Source: JAJTCH01 sp040386195 (lineage in GTDB: Bacteria; Pseudomonadota; Alphaproteobacteria; Rickettsiales; UBA1997). Taken from it: DNA of 59,760 nt. Location: contig JAZKFV010000009.1 of assembly GCA_040386195.1 (NCBI GenBank), positions 1 through 59,760 of the forward strand, in the 5' to 3' direction. The notes below the pieces were generated by a model. It ran no database searches and had not been told where the DNA came from. It saw nothing but the letters and a program-made list of their open reading frames with translations. Both the position numbers and the translations under genes were made by a program. Below, one piece after another: positions 45,729-52,281 of this stretch. Within the stretch, counting starts at the first letter, position 1, and the number at the start of each line of letters is the position of its first letter.

Positions 45729-45762
45729 GGGAAAAATTTTCTAATGACGGATCTGGGTTAAA

Positions 45763-45868
45763 GAATTAACCCAATCATTTGAAGTAAATTGACTTCCTTG
45801 ATCAGAATTAATAATCTGCGGAGTCACTTTTTTCAAGGCTTGGTGAAGAATTTCTAAACAAGGTTGCG
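45763..45868 (-). pseudogene. IS3-family integrase-core fragment
   Basis: On the minus strand this stretch reads PCLEILHQALKKVTPQIINS, then DQGSQFTSNDWVN, the conserved D-x-G-x-Q-F-T-S block of IS3-type OrfB. It is cut at one side by the IS1380 end and at the other by the IS5-like fragment. Only about 35 codons remain. Confidence 0.75.
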
Positions 45869-46170
45869 TGTCAAGTGCAATTGATAATTTGGCAGAAACA
45901 ATAAATCTACTAAAAGCTTATGCCGACAAAGGCTATTGCGATAAAAACGCTAAACAGGCCGCACTTACAAAAGGAGTTCACCTATGCGCCATCAAGAAAA
46001 ATAACATGAAAGGAAAGAATCGTGATCTCGATCGCTATTACACCGCAATTCGGGCTCCGTTTGAACATGTTTTTTCTAAACAAAATAAGAGAGTTAGATA
46101 TCGCAGAATTGCTAAAAATCAGTTCTCCGCTTTTATGCAGGCGATTACCTTTAACTATCCCAAATGCTAA
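45868..46170 (+). pseudogene. C-terminal fragment of an IS5-family transposase
   Basis: AYADKGYCDKNAKQAALTKG, then NRDLDRYYTAIRAPFEHVFS and RYRRIAKNQFSAFMQAITFN is the DDE C-terminal third of an IS5-group (IS1106-like) transposase. The N-terminal two thirds are missing at the junction with the IS3 fragment. Its stop is followed at once by the left-end hairpin of IS200 copy 2, so IS200 landed at its end. Confidence 0.8.
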
Positions 46171-46171
46171 G

Positions 46172-46765
46172 CCTCCGGCTCTGCCGGAGGACTCACATTG
46201 TTTTACATTTACATAAAGATCTCCTTGAATTGTTTCTACCGCTAGAAGCATAAATCAAGGAGACTTTATGCAACAAAATAATTTAAATCATGCTACATGG
46301 GAATGCAAATACCATGTAGTTTTTACGCCTAAATACAGGAAGAAAGTTTTATTCGGAATGCTTCGTCGTCAATTAAAAGATGTCTTTCATCGTTTAGCAA
46401 TTCAGAAGGATTGCCAAATAGTCGAAGGTTATCTAATGAAAGATCACGTTCATATGCTTCTATCAATTCCTCCCAAACATTCTGTATCAGGCATTGTCGG
46501 TTTCATCAAAGGCAAAAGCTCGATATGGATCGCTCAAAATATCGACAACAAAAAACAAAATTTTGTCGGTCATAAATTCTGGGCAAGAGGATACTTTGTT
46601 TCAACAGTAGGAGCTGATGAAAAAGTCATCAAATCTTACATCCAAAATCAGGAGCGTTCGGATCAATATCTGGATCAACTGAACCTGTTTAACAGGTATT
46701 AAGTAACACTAACCGCTTCTAGCGGTTCATAATCAAACCTCCAGCTTTGCTGGAGGTTATTGGCT
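46172..46765 (+). mobile_element. IS200-type element, copy 2, complete
   Basis: The left end carries the hairpin CCTCCGGC-TCT-GCCGGAGG (46172-46190). The right end carries CCTCCAGC-TTT-GCTGGAGG (46738-46756). These subterminal imperfect palindromes are the hallmark of IS200/IS605 elements. A further pair, ACCGCTAGAAGC near the left and GCTTCTAGCGGT near the right, are reverse complements. The element ends at about 46765 by comparison with copy 1. Confidence 0.88.
46268..46702 (+). CDS. tnpA: IS200/IS605-family transposase TnpA, intact
   Basis: This 144-residue HUH/Tyr1 transposase starts MQQNNLNHATWECKYHVVF with an AAGGAG ribosome-binding site about 8 bp before the ATG. The HUH motif is in DHVHMLLSIP and the catalytic Tyr in SYIQNQE. 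It moves single-stranded DNA and needs no TnpB. From TWECKYH onwards it is identical to copy 1. Identity at DNA level suggests recent duplication. Confidence 0.95.
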   Translation: MQQNNLNHATWECKYHVVFTPKYRKKVLFGMLRRQLKDVFHRLAIQKDCQIVEGYLMKDHVHMLLSIPPKHSVSGIVGFIKGKSSIWIAQNIDNKKQNFVGHKFWARGYFVSTVGADEKVIKSYIQNQERSDQYLDQLNLFNRY

Positions 46766-47469
46766 CAAAAGATTGGTAGTTCTAAATCACCAGGATCTGC
46801 CGATGCTTACAACGTAACAAGGGACAGCTGCACCCATACATCTGGAAAACCACAATCACCAAAACCGCGAATCAAAATACGGGAAAAATCTAACAAATTC
46901 CAAAAAAATCAGAACAAAAAAAATTTCTAAAAATTCTGGAACAGATTTTTTGAGGCTGAGTTTTTCAGGAAGTTAGATTTGCGACGGACTCTTAAAGAGG
47001 ATTCGAACTCACGGCGAAAAAAGTTTGCAAATGACATCATTTGCATCAATCAATGGTCAGGCTTCTAACTTTTCGGTGCAGTTGAAATAGCCTTTTAGCC
47101 CTTGAGAATACTAATCTCACAAAAACGGAGAAAAGTTGACAAATAGGGTCGCGTCCTCCGCCATCAAACATAAGCCTTGGTAATTTCCTAAAACACAATC
47201 AATCTCTTGGTAAACTTTAAGGGATTTGAACCCGTCAGAGGGTTCGACAATTTTCGTAATTTTTCTTAGAGAACGAAGTGATCTTAGAAAAATCTAGAAA
47301 ATTAGAAGAGAGTGCAGCGAACTCCATCCCTCTTTCTCTACTATATTTTTTTATCCTCTTCTCCAAAAAGTCCGCGCCTCAAGAAAAAAGATAAATCTAC
47401 AAATTGTTCATGATTACTTGTAAGAATTATTTTAAAATTCTGGCTCGATCATTTTAATTTTTAGTACAA
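46766..47469. other. Gene-free island edge with tRNA-like debris
   Basis: No intact gene is seen. A short open frame just after IS200 (about 46767-46930; AQKIGSSKSPGSADAYNV, then CTHTSGKPQSPKPRI) reads like the end of a gene cut by the insertion. T-arm-like sequences occur at 46999-47010 (minus orientation) and 47238-47247. An inverted copy of the tRNA-proximal repeat core (GTGCAGTTGAA) is at 47076-47086. Confidence 0.5.
47238..47338. other. Candidate right attachment site: split copy of the tRNA-Ser 3' end
   Basis: GAGGGTTCGA (47238-47247) and ATCCCTCTTTCTC (47326-47338) match, in order, the adjacent bases 25965-25974 and 25975-25987 of tRNA-Ser. They are separated by 78 bp that includes a 55-bp imperfect palindrome (47249-47303; AATTTTC/GAAAATT and ATTTTTCT/AGAAAAAT). 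This looks like a duplicated tRNA end left by island integration and later interrupted in its T-loop. T-arms are conserved, so chance or another tRNA is possible. Confidence 0.45.
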
Positions 47470-49701
47470 ATGAACAATCAAAACCCATTCTCAACAATAA
47501 TTGCCAACGCAAAAGAAGCCGAGAATAACCTGATAGAACTCCTAGATAGAGTTGATACAGAAGCGGCATTATCAATAATGATGGCTCAACTTTTAACTGC
47601 TACGCCTGAACAAAATGCCGTAGATCAAAATGGTAGCCATTCCGCAATGATTGAAATTTTAGTAAAATTTTGCCTTCCACGATTTGGTGCTAATGTTGGA
47701 AAAATCATGAGCGTTCAAGAAAGTGCTGATTGTGGTGATTTGTTGTCAAAAATATTAAACGGAAAAATATTCTCGGATGATGGAATGGATTCTCCGAATT
47801 CTATTGTGAGATCTCTTAAAATGAGATCGGAAGTAGTAAGAGGCTCATCTCATCCAGAACACAGCAGCAAAAAGATTATACAAATTCAAGGTCGTTTTGA
47901 TGCTTGGTTTAAAAATAAAATCGGAATAAGCCCAAACAGAGCAATTGAAATAATTTTTGCTATTCATCGGCACCTGGAAGATAGCTTAAGGCGCAACGTA
48001 GAATCATTTTTCGATGCCGGCTCAGAATTTGCAGAAAAATTTTCTTCGGTAAAAAAAACGAAAAATAAAACTGCTGAAGAAGAATATCTTGTCAAATACT
48101 TGCGCACAAAAAAAACGGCAAGGCAGTTTGGATTTCTTGCGAAGTTAAACGAAGTGATTCCTGAAATTTTTCCGGCAATGATTGAAAATTTACCTATTAG
48201 GGTCCTGGTAAGCACTCAAGAATCCAATGCATTAAAAAAACTTATAGGTATTTCTCAAAAATCTTACAAAGAAGATGCCAAAATCCAGCGACATCCATTA
48301 TATGTGCTTAATTCTGGTAAGGTTCTATTGTCAAACGTTTCGAATTGTTTTGATGTCTTGTGGGATGTATTTGAAGAAGTTGCCAAATCCGAACCAGATT
48401 TTTTTGATAAAAAATATCGTAAACATAAATCGGAATGGCTTGAAAAAGAAGGCAAGAATTTGCTAAGTAAAATATTTCCTGACGATACAATATTTTCAAC
48501 TTTAGATTACCCGAATCCTGATATTGAGGGCGGAACTGCAGAATTAGACATCGCAATAAAATGGGGGCCATTTCTACTTTTAACGGAAGCAAAAGCAAAA
48601 CAGTTTAGATTTGAATCTATTCGTGGCGATATTGGTCGATTAAGAACTGATATTAAAAATAATGTTGAAGATGGTTATAAGCAATCCATGCGCGCTATGC
48701 GTTACATAGAATCTGTGGATGAAGCAGTATTTACAGAGAGAAGTAATGGCAGAGTTTTGAAATTTAAAAGAAACGAAGTTAGTTCGATTTATCATTTTTC
48801 GCTTTCTCTGCATCATTTGAATGATGTGGCTACCGAACTAAATAAAACAAAGGAGTTGGGTTTATTTCGTGATGGTAATTATCCATTTTCGATTTGTTTG
48901 GCAGATTTGGAATTAATTTTAAAATCAGAAATTACCCCCGATATTTTTTTTCATTATATCAAGAAACGCGTTGAAATTTTGAATGCTAAAGAAGAGTGGA
49001 GTGGTGACGAATTAGATCTTTTTAGCGGGTATTTAGATTGTAGGCTTAACGTTAATAATATACCGAATTTAGGGTCAGATCATAATTTCACTAATTTGTC
49101 TTTTGGCGGATATTCAGGTGATTTTGACAGGATGATGTATTATGAGCGCGGAGATATAAGTACGAAGCCCAACATTAGCTTATCATTACCAGATGAAGTA
49201 CGAGATATATTCGATCAATTAAAAACAAGAGATGATAATGAGGCTAGAAAAATAGCATTCTCACTGCTGGATTTGGATAACAAAATTTTGTTTACTATAG
49301 CAAAAGCAATTGCTGAGTTAAAAAATACTACAATAGAAAAAGATATATTTCGTATTTGTGCATTTTCCGATGGCAATGTTGCAGTTTCAATTGTTGGGTC
49401 AAGTTCTGCCACAATAGCAGAATTAAGCACCAGAACAAACTTGAGATCTAAAATTGAGAAGCATCGTAGAAAATTAAATAAAAGCATTGGCTTTGGAATA
49501 ATTTGTCATCAACAAGGCAAAAATACTGCTTTTGATGTAACAAATTATTTAGAAAGTGAGTGGGTTCCGAGTGCAGAAATGGATCAGTTGATAGAGCGTG
49601 AACCAAGTTTTGTACGCGTTACAAAAACCAATGAAATTAGAAGAAATGATAAATGTCCCTGTGGTTCTGGTAAAAAATTTAAAAAATGTCATTTAAGTTA
49701 A
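47470..49701 (+). CDS. Large SEC-C motif protein with PD-(D/E)XK nuclease-like core
   Basis: This 743-residue protein ends with a SEC-C zinc motif, CPCGSGKKFKKCH. A middle segment (about residues 325-400) has KSEWLEKEGKNLLSKIF, then GGTAELDIAI and LLLTEAKAKQF, giving the E/D...D...E-x-K arrangement of restriction-like nucleases near residues 357-375. The N-terminal 300 residues are helical with no family I recognise. It may act in defence or nucleic acid metabolism. No partner gene is adjacent, and its AT-rich codon use resembles accessory DNA. Confidence 0.7.
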   Translation: MNNQNPFSTIIANAKEAENNLIELLDRVDTEAALSIMMAQLLTATPEQNAVDQNGSHSAMIEILVKFCLPRFGANVGKIMSVQESADCGDLLSKILNGKIFSDDGMDSPNSIVRSLKMRSEVVRGSSHPEHSSKKIIQIQGRFDAWFKNKIGISPNRAIEIIFAIHRHLEDSLRRNVESFFDAGSEFAEKFSSVKKTKNKTAEEEYLVKYLRTKKTARQFGFLAKLNEVIPEIFPAMIENLPIRVLVSTQESNALKKLIGISQKSYKEDAKIQRHPLYVLNSGKVLLSNVSNCFDVLWDVFEEVAKSEPDFFDKKYRKHKSEWLEKEGKNLLSKIFPDDTIFSTLDYPNPDIEGGTAELDIAIKWGPFLLLTEAKAKQFRFESIRGDIGRLRTDIKNNVEDGYKQSMRAMRYIESVDEAVFTERSNGRVLKFKRNEVSSIYHFSLSLHHLNDVATELNKTKELGLFRDGNYPFSICLADLELILKSEITPDIFFHYIKKRVEILNAKEEWSGDELDLFSGYLDCRLNVNNIPNLGSDHNFTNLSFGGYSGDFDRMMYYERGDISTKPNISLSLPDEVRDIFDQLKTRDDNEARKIAFSLLDLDNKILFTIAKAIAELKNTTIEKDIFRICAFSDGNVAVSIVGSSSATIAELSTRTNLRSKIEKHRRKLNKSIGFGIICHQQGKNTAFDVTNYLESEWVPSAEMDQLIEREPSFVRVTKTNEIRRNDKCPCGSGKKFKKCHLS

Positions 49702-49826
49702 TCAGCTGTACTAAAAAAACCTCGAAATTGTCCGTCATCTCCACCACTAAAAAAACAACCTTAGTAAATTCTCAAAACACACTAGATTCTTTGAGAAATT
49801 TTAGAAAATTTTTACACAGCAAAACT

Positions 49827-50306
49827 ATGTCCTATTTCTACAAAACAATAAAATCTCCAGTTGGGCAGTTAAAATTGGTTGGCAATGATCAAGGTTTGGC
49901 GGCAGTTCTTTGGGAAGATGATGATCCGAAGCGGGTGCGGTTGTGAGATTTGGTGGAAGATAAAAATCATCCGATATTGGTGAAAACTGCACAACAGTTA
50001 GAGGAATATTTTTTGGGGAAACGTCAGAAATTTTCGGTTAAGTTGAATTTTGTCGGAACCGAATTTCAGCAAAAAGTTTGGCAAGCGTTGCTCACTATTC
50101 CTTTTGGCGAGACTAGAAGTTATGGGCAAATTGCTGCGCAAATTGGTAATAAAAAAGCATCAAGGCCAGTTGGTGCGGCGAATGGCAAGAATCCGATTGC
50201 TATTATTGCGCCTTGCCATCGCGTTATTGGCGCATCGGGAAAATTGGTGGGGTTTGCTGGCGGGATTGAGGTGAAAGAATATTTATTGAAATTGGAAGAG
50301 TTGTAA
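49827..50306 (+). pseudogene. ogt: Methylated-DNA-protein cysteine methyltransferase with in-frame TGA
   Basis: The reading frame is MSYFYKTIKSPVGQLKLVGN to DDPKRVRL, then TGA at 49944-49946, and continues in the same frame DLVEDKNHPILVKTAQQLEE to the end at 50306. The second part has KVWQALLTIPFGETRSYG, ASRPVGAANGKNP and the active-site PCHRV, so DNA binding and alkyl acceptor are complete. CGA to TGA is a likely change. A TTG at 49950 could restart a truncated but possibly active protein. TGA is otherwise a stop here, so recoding is unlikely. Confidence 0.82.
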
Positions 50307-50349
50307 TTTAGAAACATACATAAATATCGAAATAAATCAGGAGAAAATT

Positions 50350-50769
50350 ATGACAGCGAAAATTAAATTATCTGGCAGCTGTTTATGTGCCAAAATAAAA
50401 ATTCAGGCGGAAATTGGAGAAGAAACATTCAGCGCTTGCCACTGTAACAGCTGCCAAACTTGGGGTGGAAGTGCGTTGCTTGCAATACATGCTGAGAAAA
50501 ATGTGGTTTTTGGGGGAGAAGAAAATATTTCGGTCTATTCTTCGTCCGAGTGGGCTGAGCGTGGATTTTGTAAGCATTGCGGAACTCATCTGTTTTTGCG
50601 CTTAAAAGTCAACCAACATCATTATTTACCGCTAGGATTATTTAAAAATATCGATAAATTAAATTTCACTTCGCAAATTTTTATCGATAAAAAACCACCA
50701 AATTACAGCTTTTTCAATCAAACCGAAACATTAACTGGGGCAGAATTTTTTGCTAAATACATTTCTTAA
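50350..50769 (+). CDS. GFA/CENP-V family zinc protein
   Basis: This 139-residue protein has the GFA zinc cysteines: SGSCLCAKIKI, ACHCNSCQTWGG and FCKHCGTHLFLRL. The founding family member was described as glutathione-dependent formaldehyde-activating enzyme, but most members have unknown substrates. An AGGAG site precedes the ATG. It stands alone between ogt and a convergent GNAT gene. Confidence 0.9.
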   Translation: MTAKIKLSGSCLCAKIKIQAEIGEETFSACHCNSCQTWGGSALLAIHAEKNVVFGGEENISVYSSSEWAERGFCKHCGTHLFLRLKVNQHHYLPLGLFKNIDKLNFTSQIFIDKKPPNYSFFNQTETLTGAEFFAKYIS

Positions 50770-50771
50770 AT

Positions 50772-51221
50772 TTAGCCAATTTTAATCTTCATCCCTTCAT
50801 GCGAGGCCACAAATCCTAAGCGTTCATAAAATCTCTTCGCATCAATTCTCGATTTATCAGTTGTTAGTTGCACAAGAACTGCGCTATTTTCTTTGGCGAT
50901 TCTGATTGCTTCTGCAATCATTTGTTCGCCTAATTTTTGACCACGGAAATTTTTGTCGATACGCACCGATTCAATATTGGCGCGTTTGCTGCCGGCTCTG
51001 CCTAGTGATGGAATTATTGTTAGATGGAAAGTGCCGATGATTTTTTCATCCAAAAGCATCACCATTAAATGTTGATTTGGATCTTTTTGAATATCAGCGA
51101 AGGCTTTGAGATATGGCTCCATATTTGATGGGTCTTCTCTGGTTTTGCCAAGATTATCATCAATTAAAAGTTCAATAATTCTTGGTATATCAATGGCTTC
51201 GGCTAATTTGTATTTGATCAT
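50772..51221 (-). CDS. GNAT family N-acetyltransferase
   Basis: This 149-residue single-domain GNAT has the acetyl-CoA loop RIDKNFRGQKLGEQMIAEAI and the C-terminal block DAKRFYERLGFVASHEGMKI. The N-terminal part is YKLAEAIDIPRIIELLIDDN. The FYERLGF ending suggests small-molecule or amino-acid acetylation, but the substrate cannot be told. Unlike the bCerS-like gene, it has no extra N-terminal module. Confidence 0.88.
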   Translation of the reverse strand: MIKYKLAEAIDIPRIIELLIDDNLGKTREDPSNMEPYLKAFADIQKDPNQHLMVMLLDEKIIGTFHLTIIPSLGRAGSKRANIESVRIDKNFRGQKLGEQMIAEAIRIAKENSAVLVQLTTDKSRIDAKRFYERLGFVASHEGMKIKIG

Positions 51222-51294
51222 AATTATAATAAAAAAATTGACACTGATGTTAGTTAGAGAGATTTTATCTTCTAAAATTTAAACTCAAAATCAT

Positions 51295-52071
51295 ATGACA
51301 CATAAACTTGGACTTCCGCTCGAATATAAAAAATTACCTCAATATTTCGATGCGCACAATATTTGTGATGACACCGATTTAAAAAATTCTGTGGTCGAAA
51401 AGTTGCTTAAAAAACATAAGGTTAAAACTGTTCTTGATTTAACTTGCGGAACTGGGTCGCAGGTGTTTTTTCTTGCTAAGCGCGGATATAAAGTTGTTGG
51501 CGCAGATTTCAGTCCTGCCCTTTTGGAAATAGCGAGAGGAAAGGCTAAGAAAGAAAAAATGAGTTTGAAGTTTATTGATGGCGATATGCGCACAATTAAG
51601 GTTGGCAGTTTTGATGCGGCGATAACGATGTTCAATGCTGTTGGACATTTGACTAAATCCGGTTTTGAAAAAGCGATGCGAAATATTCACGGAAATTTAA
51701 AAGACGGTGGAATTTATGTGTTTGACATATTCAACTTGGAAGCCATGAATGACAAGGTTGTGAGCGATTTTTCGATACACTCGCACCGAATAGTTGGCGA
51801 CACACAAATTCACAATGTTCAATGTTCAACAATTGATAGAAAAAATGGATTTTTGACTTCTTATGACAATTGCACCATTCAAAAAAACGCCGACAAACCA
51901 GTAAGAATTAACAATAAATTTTCTTTGCAAATTTATACTGCCAAAGAACTGAGAGATATGTTGGCTAGAAATGGATTTAAAACTTTAGATCATTTTGGAA
52001 TTGATGGTTCAAAATTTCTAGAGAAGAAAAGCACCAGTATTTTGACGGTTGCAAAAAAAGTAAATAAATGA
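51295..52071 (+). CDS. Class I SAM-dependent methyltransferase
   Basis: This 258-residue protein has motif I VLDLTCGTGSQVFFLAKRG near residue 45, motif II VVGADFSPALLEIARGKA, and DAAITMFNAVGHL as motif IV. The NAVGHL sequence and overall length resemble small-molecule methyltransferases. The substrate is unknown. It diverges from the GNAT gene upstream. Confidence 0.88.
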   Translation: MTHKLGLPLEYKKLPQYFDAHNICDDTDLKNSVVEKLLKKHKVKTVLDLTCGTGSQVFFLAKRGYKVVGADFSPALLEIARGKAKKEKMSLKFIDGDMRTIKVGSFDAAITMFNAVGHLTKSGFEKAMRNIHGNLKDGGIYVFDIFNLEAMNDKVVSDFSIHSHRIVGDTQIHNVQCSTIDRKNGFLTSYDNCTIQKNADKPVRINNKFSLQIYTAKELRDMLARNGFKTLDHFGIDGSKFLEKKSTSILTVAKKVNK

Positions 52072-52222
52072 AAGACAAGATCAGAACATACAAACCAAGC
52101 AATAATAAGACTTTAATAAATAAAGTTTGTTTTTCGTATCATCGGCATATCACCTGAAATTTCTTAGAATTTTTAGTTCAGTCAAAAATTATCTTTGACA
52201 CGAGAAATGCAATTAATCAAAC

Positions 52223-52262
52223 AAAAAAGCCCTGAGAAACTATATTTCTCAGGGCTTTTATT
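52223..52262 (-). terminator. Rho-independent terminator after katG
   Basis: AAGCCCTGAGAA (52227-52238) pairs perfectly with TTCTCAGGGCTT (52246-52257). On the minus strand, the stem is followed by TTTTTTG, ideal for ending katG, whose stop is at 52282. The other side has TTTTA, so it may also work on the plus strand for the methyltransferase transcript. Confidence 0.88.
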
Positions 52263-52281
52263 GGATTGATAATCAAAAAAC

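Larger units (their letters stand above)
42597..45757 (+). mobile_element. IS1380-family element, decayed, with a nested IS5-family insertion
   Basis: The terminal inverted repeats are AACCCAAATCCGTCATTAG (42595-42613) and its complement at 45741-45759 with one mismatch. TTAAA lies just outside each CCC/GGG end (42592-42596 and 45758-45762), consistent with a target duplication. The transposase relics at 44321-45728 identify the family. An IS5-family element occupies about 42788-44294, so the non-gene stretch 42589-42918 consists of element ends. Confidence 0.8.

Noticed and set aside
49686..49826. Upstream extension of the ogt frame from the end of the SEC-C gene
   Set aside because: The sequence before the ATG at 49827 is Ser/Thr/Lys-rich, overlaps the SEC-C 3' end and does not belong to the Ogt family.
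49944..49946. TGA as a sense codon (genetic code change)
   Set aside because: rlmN, recO and other genes end at TGA, and Trp is encoded by TGG in the neighbouring genes. A point mutation explains ogt better.
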